From positions 36,114-100,113 of the forward strand of contig NZ_MBTG01000020.1 in NCBI RefSeq assembly GCF_002027705.1: a stretch of 64,000 bases of DNA, in the 5' to 3' direction. Shown here in pieces: positions 26,702-35,285 of this stretch. The stretch's first letter is position 1; each line of letters starts with the position of its first letter. The stretch comes from Paenibacillus ferrarius (GTDB taxonomy: Bacteria; Bacillota; Bacilli; Paenibacillales; NBRC-103111). The position numbers and the translations under genes were made by a program. A model generated the notes under the pieces. The model was not told the origin of the DNA and did no database searches. It worked only from the letters and a program-made list of their open reading frames with translations.

Positions 26702-27445
26702 TTATATGAAACCGCCGTTAACCCGAAGCGTTTGGCCCGTTACCCATTGTGACTCTTCACTAGCCAGAAACAGCACAACACCTGCAACATCTTCAGGCTC
26801 ACCGAGACGGCCGAATGCATTCATGCCAGCAATCCCTTTGATCTGTTCTTCCGACTTTCCGACTGTGAAAAGCTCTGTATGAATTGGTCCAGGTGCGACC
26901 GCATTAATCGTGATCCCTGACGGGCCAAACTCTTTGGCCAATTGGCGTGTGAATTGTTCAACGGCTCCTTTGGTACCCGCATACACGCTGTAAGTCGGGA
27001 ACATTGCACCCGCTACGGATGTGGAGAAATTGATGATACGACCATTCTTGTTCATGTGCTTATGAGCTTGCTGGATGGCGAAATAAGTCCCTTTGACGTT
27101 GATGGCAAATTGTTTATCGAAATCCGCTTCTGTCATGGCAGCAATAGGCTTGGTAATCATAATGCCGGCATTATTTACAAGGATATCGAGTTGTCCGTAA
27201 GCTTGGAGGGTTTCCTGAAAAAGCCTTTCGATCTCGCTGACTTGACTGATATCAGCTTGGATCGCCAAGGCCTCACCACCATTTTGTTGAATGCTCGTCA
27301 CCGCTTCCCCCGCAGCAGCCGGATTACTGGCAAAGTTGATAACCACTTTAGCCCCCCGTGCCGCCAGTTTCTCTGCAATTTCCCGGCCAATTCCTCTGGA
27401 TGCTCCTGTGACTAGCGCTACTTTTCCTGCTAAGTTGCTATTCAT
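26702..27445 (-). CDS. SDR family oxidoreductase (FabG-like)
   Basis: A 247-residue classical SDR: TGASRGIG, NNAGIMITKP, catalytic Ser in NFSTSVAG, YAGTK, and NGGFI at the C-terminus. ATG 27445 is chosen for its AAGGAGG nine bases upstream; the longer frame to 27547 covers the promoter. The promoter is TTGTTA (27549-27554), 17 bp, TATACT (27526-27531), with an operator-like palindrome abutting the -35. It is a single-gene unit, probably controlled by the TetR gene encoded just upstream. Confidence 0.9.
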   Translation of the reverse strand: MNSNLAGKVALVTGASRGIGREIAEKLAARGAKVVINFASNPAAAGEAVTSIQQNGGEALAIQADISQVSEIERLFQETLQAYGQLDILVNNAGIMITKPIAAMTEADFDKQFAINVKGTYFAIQQAHKHMNKNGRIINFSTSVAGAMFPTYSVYAGTKGAVEQFTRQLAKEFGPSGITINAVAPGPIHTELFTVGKSEEQIKGIAGMNAFGRLGEPEDVAGVVLFLASEESQWVTGQTLRVNGGFI

Positions 27446-27525
27446 ATGTTTATTCCTCCTTAGGTATATGTTGAAAATCGTTGAATTCGTTTCATATTCC
27501 CAAACTTCCTTACTTGAATAATTTG

Positions 27526-27578
27526 AGTATAGCCGATCCAATAACAAATAACAAGTGACAATTTTATAATTACGTCAT
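27526..27578 (-). promoter_or_regulatory. Promoter and TetR operator of the SDR gene
   Basis: -35 TTGTTA and -10 TATACT with a 17-bp spacer. The 24-bp imperfect palindrome at 27555-27578 (GTGACAAT..ATTACGTCAT) touches the -35 and matches 17 of 24 bases of the palindrome at 28338-28361. Confidence 0.8.
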
Positions 27579-27590
27579 TTAATCCACACT

Positions 27591-27627
27591 AAAAAACCCC
27601 TCTGCTTCTCAAATCCTCAGAAGGGCT
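27591..27627 (-). terminator. Terminator of the TetR gene
   Basis: CCCTTCTG and CAGAGGGG arms followed by six T on the minus strand, just after the stop at 27639. Confidence 0.75.
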
Positions 27628-27638
27628 TTCGTCTGAAA

Positions 27639-28226
27639 CTAAGAAATACCTTTAAGCACTAACTGCCATACCCTCTCGAAATCCGCAGCATTCGTCGAAT
27701 CGAGCCATTCAGGGGCATGCGCAGGATGATGAAAGCGGGATGTGGCTAAGAAAATAGCCCTTGCAGCATCCTCACTAGCGTCCACATGAAATTCTTGTGT
27801 TTTGACCCCCGCGTCGACAATTTGAGTAATTTGCTGAATCAGCTGATGAACATGGTCTTGAATCAGTTTGACCGCTTCTTGGGTCACCGATCTATACATG
27901 CTGAACATCTCAGGATCTTCTAAGACATAATTCCGCTTGAAGACTACCAAGGTATCGAGCCATAGACGCAAACGATCCCTGGCTTGACCTTCGGTCTGAT
28001 TCGCAATCTCTTGCAAAGAACTGGCTAAACCTAACAGCCATCGCTCCGTAACGGCCTCTCGCAAAGCGGATTTACTGGGGAAATGACGGTAAAGCGTACC
28101 GTGGCTGACTTGAAGGACCTTGGCGACATCGACAACCGAGGTTTTCTCTGGTCCGTAACGACGCAGCACTTGTTCCGCGGCATCCAAAATCGCTTCTTTC
28201 GTTAATGGTTGTTGATCATTGGCCAT
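27639..28226 (-). CDS. TetR/AcrR family transcriptional regulator
   Basis: A 195-residue TetR protein: helix-turn-helix TSVVDVAKVLQVSHGTLYRHFPSKSAL at about residues 29-55, C-terminal domain of the YvdT/TetR_C type (FHVDASEDAARAIFLATSRFHHP). The ribosome site at ATG 28226 is weak. A 24-bp near-perfect palindrome 112 bp upstream recurs before the SDR gene downstream, so this regulator probably represses itself and that SDR. Confidence 0.9.
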   Translation of the reverse strand: MANDQQPLTKEAILDAAEQVLRRYGPEKTSVVDVAKVLQVSHGTLYRHFPSKSALREAVTERWLLGLASSLQEIANQTEGQARDRLRLWLDTLVVFKRNYVLEDPEMFSMYRSVTQEAVKLIQDHVHQLIQQITQIVDAGVKTQEFHVDASEDAARAIFLATSRFHHPAHAPEWLDSTNAADFERVWQLVLKGIS

Positions 28227-28337
28227 GGTCGTAGAAGAGCAGTTGACTAAACTAGCTGACTTGCCTGTTCGCGTCTGCTCCTCCTCTTCCCCCCTTTCTC
28301 CTGATCTTATCTTACCATACTATTAGAAATAAAATAA

Positions 28338-28361
28338 ATGACAATATCTAGATTATGTCAT
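28338..28361. promoter_or_regulatory. TetR operator upstream of the TetR gene
   Basis: ATGACAAT..ATTATGTCAT, 24 bp, near-perfect palindrome; its minus-strand TTGTCA could serve as a -35 with TAGTAT 16 bp downstream. Confidence 0.75.
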
Positions 28362-28418
28362 TCGACACTAAATCTTTCCCATCTTTGACGAGCTGTGCCA
28401 TAACTTTGGCCCTCTATT

Positions 28419-30029
28419 CTAAATAGACCTGATAATGCGCGGCAATAAAGGGAGAAGCCGATCCATCGTAATCGGGTCATCGAAATTCCATTTTCCTTCT
28501 AATATATGAACGCAATTTTCCCCCAACGATTTCCAATAGGGATGATTAGTTACGCTCTGTGCTTTACGCTTAGAACGTTCATACTCATCCACGAGCAGAA
28601 ATAGATGGTCAGCCTCGTAGTCCTTGATCATCTCGGGTTCAATAGCGAAAAACGGAACGCTTCTGGCGATCAAATCTTTCACTTTATCAGAAGGTTCGAA
28701 AGCTAAAGGATGATATAGCGTGAATGCTACACCTCTCATTCCCATGACATAGATGACACCATCATTCACGACGAAAATGGTAGCTTGCTTCCGTTTATCC
28801 ATAGGAGAGGCAAACAGCCGCGTCCATATCTCATTGGATCTCTGCTCATGGCTCTCCACCCAATTCCGCGCTTGGTTGGTTCTACCGAATAGATCAGCTA
28901 CTTTCAGAAGCCGATCATACGTATGTTCAAACCGGTCAATAGCTACGATGGGAGAAATATCGGACAGCTTATCAATCCAGTCGAGCCGGAAACCACTATA
29001 TACAATAAGATCGGGATTCAACGCTTTCACCTTCCCCGGTTCACCTAAGAGTCCGACATCTGCTATGTTGTTCAATTCCTCGCGATAAACTACTTTTTTG
29101 CCAATTACCGTCATATCCGCACCAATCGGCCTAATGCCCAGAGCCAATAAATCGCCAAGTACCGCACCCACTGCCACAACTCTTGTGAAAGGACTTGCGC
29201 TTCGCTCATTTGTTATCCCTTTGTTGCTTTTTGTGCGGACATATTGTTTGGGGGTCATCCCCATCTCATGCCGAAACTTGCGGGAGAAATAATATTCGTC
29301 CTTAAAACCGACTCGGCGGGCAATTTCGCGCAAAGGGTCATCCGTTTGGAGAAGAAGCTCCTTGGCCCTGTTGATACGTACCTCAGTCAAATATTCAAGC
29401 GGTTTTTTGCCAATCAACGACTGAAACAAATCACTGTATTTCCAACGGCCCACACCTGACATTCGCGATAGCAGCTCAACCGTAATTTCTTCCCGATAGT
29501 TGTGATTGAGATAGTTAATGGTCTGTTGAACAGCTGATGTGGCATCGGTGAAAGAATGCATGGTTTGGACATTTTCCATCAGCAATACAAGAAGCTCTTG
29601 CAGACGAATCTGCTGCTTACAACGTTCTATGTACTCATGTCTCAAAGCATCGCTAGCTCCATGAGCAACCTGTTCTAGCAAATCGACAAGCCGCGACAAT
29701 GGCATCACATCAATCTTCGTCTCATATGGAACACAGGGCCCAATATCAATCGACGGTTCTTTTTCCCCCCTGCCATAGGCATGGAAGCGAATCATATATA
29801 CAGCCCCAAGCAGATCACTTCCGCCGCTGATCTCTATTTCCGCCTTGTCCCCTGGGGCCAGAAGCATGCAAGATCCTTGCTCCGCATACAGAATATGCCC
29901 GGCCAGACGAAGATTGCCTCCCGTTCGGGCAAAGCAAATGATTCGATGGCCCGTCCTATCCGTAGGAACAACCAACTTGTTGGACAACAAATCTATGATT
30001 TTAACCTCTAATATATCGTATATATACAT
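28419..30029 (-). CDS. Btr-like AraC regulator fused to a siderophore-binding domain
   Basis: A 536-residue fusion: N-terminal cupin-like part (1-160), central AraC double helix-turn-helix (EITVELLSRMSGVGRWKYSDLF; LREIARRVGFKDEYYFSRKFRHEMGMTPKQY, ending about 265) and a C-terminal FeuA-like periplasmic-binding domain (VVAVGAVLGDLLALGIRPIGA onward). This is the layout of B. subtilis Btr, a cytosolic sensor that binds the iron-siderophore and activates its uptake genes. It is divergent from a Fur-controlled metallophore-type importer, its probable target. Confidence 0.88.
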   Translation of the reverse strand: MYIYDILEVKIIDLLSNKLVVPTDRTGHRIICFARTGGNLRLAGHILYAEQGSCMLLAPGDKAEIEISGGSDLLGAVYMIRFHAYGRGEKEPSIDIGPCVPYETKIDVMPLSRLVDLLEQVAHGASDALRHEYIERCKQQIRLQELLVLLMENVQTMHSFTDATSAVQQTINYLNHNYREEITVELLSRMSGVGRWKYSDLFQSLIGKKPLEYLTEVRINRAKELLLQTDDPLREIARRVGFKDEYYFSRKFRHEMGMTPKQYVRTKSNKGITNERSASPFTRVVAVGAVLGDLLALGIRPIGADMTVIGKKVVYREELNNIADVGLLGEPGKVKALNPDLIVYSGFRLDWIDKLSDISPIVAIDRFEHTYDRLLKVADLFGRTNQARNWVESHEQRSNEIWTRLFASPMDKRKQATIFVVNDGVIYVMGMRGVAFTLYHPLAFEPSDKVKDLIARSVPFFAIEPEMIKDYEADHLFLLVDEYERSKRKAQSVTNHPYWKSLGENCVHILEGKWNFDDPITMDRLLPLLPRIIRSI

Positions 30030-30123
30030 GTCAGGGATCTCCTCCTTCTCCGTCCATGCCTGCTAGTGCTTAGGAATATGTACCCGCTCTTTTTTGTCCA
30101 ATAAAAAAACAGTTATTTCTCCA

Positions 30124-30152
30124 TTGTTAAGTGTAGCAAAAAAAAATATTAT
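30124..30152 (+). promoter_or_regulatory. Promoter of the metallophore-type importer operon
   Basis: TTGTTA (30124-30129), 17-bp A-rich spacer, TATTAT (30147-30152). The Fur box lies just past the predicted start point. Confidence 0.8.
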
Positions 30153-30161
30153 TATCGAGCA

Positions 30162-30176
30162 TGATAATCATTATCA
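30162..30176. promoter_or_regulatory. Fur box
   Basis: TGATAATCATTATCA is a perfect 7-1-7 Fur box, placed over the transcription start of the importer operon, so iron should repress it. Zur boxes are different (they carry AATCGT arms). Confidence 0.88.
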
Positions 30177-30197
30177 CTACAAAGGGGAATTAATCTG

Positions 30198-31814
30198 ATG
30201 ATCAGCAAAAAATCAACTCGTTTCATACCAAAAATAGCTGTGCTATTAGCATTGCTTATCACTGTATTAGGTTGCGCGAATCCAAAGCCAGCAGCCAACG
30301 ATTCAACGGCTCCGACACAGAAGCCAAAGGAGATCACCGTTTCCTGGATGAGAGATTTGGGCCCGTCGAATCCTCATGCCTACTATCCTAATCAATTATT
30401 TTCACAATCGATGATTTACGAGCCGCTTGTCAGCTATAACGAAGGCGGAGAGCTTAAGCCTTACCTTGCCGAGTCATGGAACATTTCCACAGATGGCAAA
30501 GAGTACACGTTCAAACTTCGCAAAAATATTAAGTTCTCGGATGGTTCGTCATTTAACGCTGCTATCGTGAAAAGAAATTTCGATGCCATCCTGAAAAACA
30601 AAAGCACGCACTCTTGGCTTGGCATCGCAAAGGTGCTGGAGAAAACCGAGATTGTTGACGAGCAGACGATTAAATTAACGCTCTCTGAGCCGTATTATCC
30701 AACCCTACAGGATTTGGCGACAGTTCGGCCTTTCCGTTTCCTAGGCGAGGCTGGTTTCCCAGAAGGCGATGATACCCTAAAAGGTCTAAAAGCACCGATA
30801 GGTACAGGACCGTGGATGATTACGGAGTACAAACAAGATCAATACACCGTTTTCACTAGAAACCCTAACTATTGGGGTGAGCAGCCAAAGGTTGATAAGG
30901 TAACGGTTAAAATCATTCCTGACAGCGAAACGCGTGTACTAGCTTTTGAAAAAGGCGAGCTGGATATGATATTCGGCGAAGGCGCGATCAGCCTAGATGC
31001 CTATAAACAACTGCAAAGCACAGGCAAATACGGAACAGCGCTCTCGGATCCGGTAGGTACTAGAAATATGTTGTTGAACTCCTCCAACGAGAAGCTTGCG
31101 GATCAACGCGTTCGTCTTGCACTCCAACATGGCTTGAATAAACAGAGCATCGTGGATGGTATTACAGGCGGTGTAGAACAAAAAGCCTATTCTATTTTAT
31201 CTAACAATTACCCATACGTGGATTTGAAAGTTAACCCGATTGATTACAGCACAGCCAAAGCAATGGCATATCTAGATGAAGCCGGTTGGAAGCTGGCCCC
31301 AGGGCAAACCATTCGGGAAAAAGACGGCAAAAAATTAGAGCTGGAATTAGTGTACGATAAAACCGATCCGATTCAAAAAGTAATGGGAGAAGCCGTGCAG
31401 GCGGCATGGGGAGAGATTGGCGTTAAGCTGAACATCGCCGGTGTGGAATTAACTACCGCAACGAAGCTGCTCCGAGAAGGCAAATTCGACGTCCGTTTCT
31501 GGTTTAATTCCGGTGTCCCTTATGATCCCCATACACTTATTAATGCTGTGAAAGAACCAAGCTTTGGTGTAGCCGAAGCCCATTCACGCATTCCTATGAA
31601 GCAGGAGCTGGACCAGAAGATACAGACGGTGCTTGCCTCCACGAATGAAGTCGAACGCAAGAAGCTTTATACGGAAATTTTGACAACTTTGCATGAGCAG
31701 TCCGTCATCGTGCCCATTTCTTACATTAAACAAACCGTTGTTTACAATAAATCCTTATCCAACGTTACCTTCCCTGCAAGCCGTTGGGATCACCCTTTCA
31801 ATGGAATTAAGTAG
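30198..31814 (+). CDS. Nickel/metallophore ABC transporter substrate-binding lipoprotein (NikA/CntA type)
   Basis: A 538-residue family-5 solute-binding lipoprotein. The signal MISKKSTRF..AVLLALLITVLG is followed by the lipobox Cys (GCANPKPA). Family marks include SMIYEPLVSYNEGGELKPYLAESWNIS, GTGPWMITEYKQDQYTVFTRNPNYWG and the C-terminal HPFNGIK, close to the NikA/CntA group rather than oligopeptide OppA. First gene of a six-gene operon. Probable ligand is a nickel, cobalt, zinc or iron complex with an opine-type metallophore. Confidence 0.88.
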   Translation: MISKKSTRFIPKIAVLLALLITVLGCANPKPAANDSTAPTQKPKEITVSWMRDLGPSNPHAYYPNQLFSQSMIYEPLVSYNEGGELKPYLAESWNISTDGKEYTFKLRKNIKFSDGSSFNAAIVKRNFDAILKNKSTHSWLGIAKVLEKTEIVDEQTIKLTLSEPYYPTLQDLATVRPFRFLGEAGFPEGDDTLKGLKAPIGTGPWMITEYKQDQYTVFTRNPNYWGEQPKVDKVTVKIIPDSETRVLAFEKGELDMIFGEGAISLDAYKQLQSTGKYGTALSDPVGTRNMLLNSSNEKLADQRVRLALQHGLNKQSIVDGITGGVEQKAYSILSNNYPYVDLKVNPIDYSTAKAMAYLDEAGWKLAPGQTIREKDGKKLELELVYDKTDPIQKVMGEAVQAAWGEIGVKLNIAGVELTTATKLLREGKFDVRFWFNSGVPYDPHTLINAVKEPSFGVAEAHSRIPMKQELDQKIQTVLASTNEVERKKLYTEILTTLHEQSVIVPISYIKQTVVYNKSLSNVTFPASRWDHPFNGIK

Positions 31815-32751
31815 CTATATCGGGAAACGACTGCTCGCCATTATTCCTTTGGTTATCTTCGCTACACTTCTCACATTTATCTTGATTCAGCTTTCGCCGG
31901 TGGACCCGGCGGAAGCTTATTTCTCGGCTTCGCATATTCAACCGACGAAGGAACTGCTTGCTGAGAAGAGACAAGAACTGGGGCTGGATCGACCACTTTA
32001 CGCGCAGTACTGGCAATCGTTAACCCAGATCGCCCGACTTGATTTCGGAACATCCTATCTGTCCAATAAACCTGTATGGGACGAGGTGACGCTGCGACTG
32101 CCGGCCACCTTGCAGCTTGCTTTCAGCAGCATCATCGTAACGATTATTGTCAGCATAGGACTGGGATATTTGTCAGCTGTTTACTCCCATAGCTGGGTGG
32201 ATTATTTCAGCAAAGCACTTTCCTTTTTTGGTGCATCCATTCCGCAATTCTGGCTTGGCTATTTATTGATCTTTTTCTTCGCTGTCCAACTAGATTGGCT
32301 GCCCGTTAATGGCATGGGAAGCTGGAAGCATCTAATCCTGCCTTCACTAACCCTGTCACTTGCACTTATCGCGGTCTATAGCCGACTTTTGCGGGCAAGT
32401 ATTTTGGAGCAATTACAAGAAGTTTATGTGTTATATGCCAGAACTCGTGGTATACATGAAAAAGTGATTATGCTTAAACATGTGATGAAAATTGCCATCT
32501 CCCCCGTCATTACTGGCTTGGGTATGAATTTCGGCAAGCTGCTCACGGGGACGATTATTGTAGAGCAAGTGTTTTCATGGCCAGGGATCGGCAGATACTT
32601 CATTGAAGCCATCTTTAATCGAGATATTCCGGTCGTTCAATGCTATGTGCTTCTCGCTGCATGCGCATTCCTTCTTTGCAACCTGATCGTTGATGTTGTT
32701 CAAATGTATATGGACCCTCGAATTTCCTTGAAAGGAAGAACCGATTCTTGA
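31801..32751 (+). CDS. ABC transporter permease (NikB/CntB type)
   Basis: A 316-residue permease; the frame opens earlier, but ATG 31801 overlaps the previous stop by 14 bp and gives the normal N-terminus MELSSYIGKRLLAIIPLV. Six helices, with the cytoplasmic loop YARTRGIHEKVIMLKHVMKIAISPVIT typical of DppB/NikB permeases. Confidence 0.92.
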   Translation: MELSSYIGKRLLAIIPLVIFATLLTFILIQLSPVDPAEAYFSASHIQPTKELLAEKRQELGLDRPLYAQYWQSLTQIARLDFGTSYLSNKPVWDEVTLRLPATLQLAFSSIIVTIIVSIGLGYLSAVYSHSWVDYFSKALSFFGASIPQFWLGYLLIFFFAVQLDWLPVNGMGSWKHLILPSLTLSLALIAVYSRLLRASILEQLQEVYVLYARTRGIHEKVIMLKHVMKIAISPVITGLGMNFGKLLTGTIIVEQVFSWPGIGRYFIEAIFNRDIPVVQCYVLLAACAFLLCNLIVDVVQMYMDPRISLKGRTDS

Positions 32752-33581
32752 TTAAACCTATAAAGAATCTTCTCTCCGGTAGGAAGACCATCATCGCGTG
32801 TTCTTGCTTCCTGCTGCTTTGTTTCTTAATCACGATTCTGGCACCTTGGCTTGCCCCCCATGATCCGATCAAGGTCAATCTAGCCTTGAAGCTGCAGCCT
32901 CCTTCGTCTGACTATTTATTAGGTACGGATCATTTGGGGCGTGATCTATTATCCCGACTGTTGTACGGAGCTCGCATATCGTTAGGCTTAGTTTTCCTTG
33001 TGTTTATTTTATCCTTAACCATAGGGCTAATCGTTGGAACGGTTGCGGGGTACAAAGGCGGATGGATCGACAACTTCCTCATGCGCTTCTGCGATGGCGT
33101 TATGGCTTTTCCAAACCTTGTGCTTGTGCTCGGAATTGTAGCGATGCTAGGTCCCGGTATTATGCAGATCGTGTTTGCCCTGCTTCTTGTTCAGTGGGTA
33201 ACCTATGCTCGCATGTTCCGCGGCCTCGTTGTTAGTTTAAGAGAACGTCAGTTTATTACGGCTGCCATTATAAGCGGGTCCTCACCTTGGACCATTATGA
33301 GGAAACACATGATACCCAATGTCCTGCCCCCTATCGTCGTGATCGGGACCCTTGAGATTGGTTGGGCGATTATGGATATATCAGCGCTGTCTTTCCTTGG
33401 CTTAGGCATTCAGCCGCCTACCCCTGAGTGGGGCGCCATGATTCATGAGGGCAAGAGCTACATTCGGAGCCATCCTGAACTGATGATGTACCCCGGATTT
33501 TTTATTTTACTTGTCGTCATTAATTTCAATCTGCTCGGTGAAGCGCTATCGAATAAATTTGGGGTAAAAAAACGATTTTAA
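32748..33581 (+). CDS. ABC transporter permease (NikC/CntC type)
   Basis: A 277-residue DppC/NikC-type permease. TTG 32748 overlaps the previous stop (TTGA). The N-terminal region carries the usual APHDPIKVNLALKLQPPS..LLGTDHLGRDLLSRLLYGAR signature, and the EAA-type loop is AAIISGSSPWTIMRKHMIPNVLP. Confidence 0.92.
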   Translation: MIKPIKNLLSGRKTIIACSCFLLLCFLITILAPWLAPHDPIKVNLALKLQPPSSDYLLGTDHLGRDLLSRLLYGARISLGLVFLVFILSLTIGLIVGTVAGYKGGWIDNFLMRFCDGVMAFPNLVLVLGIVAMLGPGIMQIVFALLLVQWVTYARMFRGLVVSLRERQFITAAIISGSSPWTIMRKHMIPNVLPPIVVIGTLEIGWAIMDISALSFLGLGIQPPTPEWGAMIHEGKSYIRSHPELMMYPGFFILLVVINFNLLGEALSNKFGVKKRF

Positions 33582-33601
33582 ACAAGAAATGAGGCCCTTA
33601 T

Positions 33602-34438
33602 ATGGACATAACTCGCAAAGTCTTGCAGGTAAGTGGGCTGAACGTCAAAGTCACAACAGATCAAGGCCAGCTTCAGCTTCTTCATGATATTCATTTTGAT
33701 TTAAATGAGGGGCAAATTCTCGGTCTAGTCGGCGAAAGCGGCTGCGGCAAAAGCATTACATGCCATTCTCTCTTGCAGTTGATGGATCAACATACCATCG
33801 TCGAAGGCAGCATTCAACTGGGTGGCCGTGAGCTTAACGGCTTGGATCCGAAGGAGATGCGCCGCATTCGCGGCAAAGAAATAGGCTTTATTAGGCAAAA
33901 TCCGATGAATGCCTTCACGCCAGTGTATTCAATTGGCAATCAATTTATCGAGACCATCCGTACGCACTGCAAGCTGAGCAAAAAAGAAGCCTATGAGTTG
34001 GCTGCCGTTTCTCTAGAAAAAGTGAATTTGCCCAAGCCTTACGAGATTCTCAAGATGTACCCTTTTCAACTGAGCGGAGGCATGCTGCAGCGGGTGATGA
34101 TTGCTATGTGCATGTGCCTGAAACCCGCCGTCGTCATCGCTGATGAACCAACGACTGCACTCGATATGGTCAATCAATTGCAAGTGTTAACACAGCTGGA
34201 ACGGCTGCGATCGGAATGTGGCACAACCATTTTGCTGATTTCTCATGACCTAAGCGTCATTGCAGAGATGGCCGATGAAGTTATCGTTATGCAGCATGGG
34301 AAAATTGTCGAACAAGCCAATGTCTTTGAGCTGTTCGATCACCCTGCAAATGCCTATACCAAAAAATTGCTAAACGCGAGGTTGCAGCTGCCCGATCCTT
34401 CTAACAAGCAGACGGTCGAATATGCTGTAAACTTTTAA
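33602..34438 (+). CDS. ABC transporter ATPase (NikD/CntD type)
   Basis: A 278-residue ATPase with Walker A GESGCGKS, signature LSGGMLQR, Walker B VVIADEPTTALD and the switch His in LISHDLSV. Together with the next gene it would form the heterodimeric motor. Spacing of 20 bp to the permease gene. Confidence 0.92.
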   Translation: MDITRKVLQVSGLNVKVTTDQGQLQLLHDIHFDLNEGQILGLVGESGCGKSITCHSLLQLMDQHTIVEGSIQLGGRELNGLDPKEMRRIRGKEIGFIRQNPMNAFTPVYSIGNQFIETIRTHCKLSKKEAYELAAVSLEKVNLPKPYEILKMYPFQLSGGMLQRVMIAMCMCLKPAVVIADEPTTALDMVNQLQVLTQLERLRSECGTTILLISHDLSVIAEMADEVIVMQHGKIVEQANVFELFDHPANAYTKKLLNARLQLPDPSNKQTVEYAVNF

Positions 34439-34454
34439 AAATGGGGTAACAACA

Positions 34455-35285
34455 ATGAGTTTGTTGCAAGTACAGGAAGTCAGTCATACTTACGAAAAAA
34501 ATCGATTATTTGGCTCCATACGCCAACAACCGCCGATCCTTTCCAATATTTCCTTCTCCATGGATGAAGGCGTTTGCCTAGGTTTATTGGGAAGCAGCGG
34601 AGCTGGGAAAAGTACACTTGGCAAAGTTATTCTTGGCTTGGAGAAGCCACAGCAAGGCAAGATCATCTTTATGGGGCACGATATGTACAGCATGAATGCA
34701 ACAGCCCGCAGAAAGATTCGTCGAGATCTGCAAGTTGTTTTTCAAGATTGTTATTCGGCGGTTAATCCACGCATGTGTGCCGAACAGATCATTGGAGAGC
34801 CGCTCAGCAACTACAAGTCCATGTCGCCGCTTGAACAAAAGCGAGCGATCGGCGAGCTGTTGGAAAGGGTCGGTCTACAAGCAGCGGACATGGTGAAATA
34901 CCCCCACCAATTCAGTGGCGGCCAACTGCAAAGAATCAACATTGCCAGGGCGATTGCGCTGAACCCGAAACTCATCGTGTTAGATGAGCCGATCAGCAGC
35001 CTTGATATGGTCAATCAAAGCCAAATTTTAGCGTTATTGCATGACTTGAAGCTATCATTTGGGCTTTCTTATCTGTTCATCACCCATGACATCAAGGCTG
35101 CTTACGCCCTGTCGGATCGGTTAGCGGTCATGGATCAAGGAAAGCTTGTGGGGCAGTTCGCAAATAAGGAATCGATTTTCACATCTTCACATCCTGCTGT
35201 GAAGCTTTTGTTGCAATCCGTCCTTGCTGAGCATCCCCGAGACCGGAAAATCAAATCCGTTAAAGCGGAATGTCGGTCGCTATGA
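34455..35285 (+). CDS. ABC transporter ATPase (NikE/CntF type)
   Basis: A 276-residue ATPase with Walker A GSSGAGKST, signature FSGGQLQR, Walker B LIVLDEPISSLD and switch His in FITHDI. Second ATPase of the pair; its stop overlaps the exporter start (ATGA). Confidence 0.92.
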   Translation: MSLLQVQEVSHTYEKNRLFGSIRQQPPILSNISFSMDEGVCLGLLGSSGAGKSTLGKVILGLEKPQQGKIIFMGHDMYSMNATARRKIRRDLQVVFQDCYSAVNPRMCAEQIIGEPLSNYKSMSPLEQKRAIGELLERVGLQAADMVKYPHQFSGGQLQRINIARAIALNPKLIVLDEPISSLDMVNQSQILALLHDLKLSFGLSYLFITHDIKAAYALSDRLAVMDQGKLVGQFANKESIFTSSHPAVKLLLQSVLAEHPRDRKIKSVKAECRSL

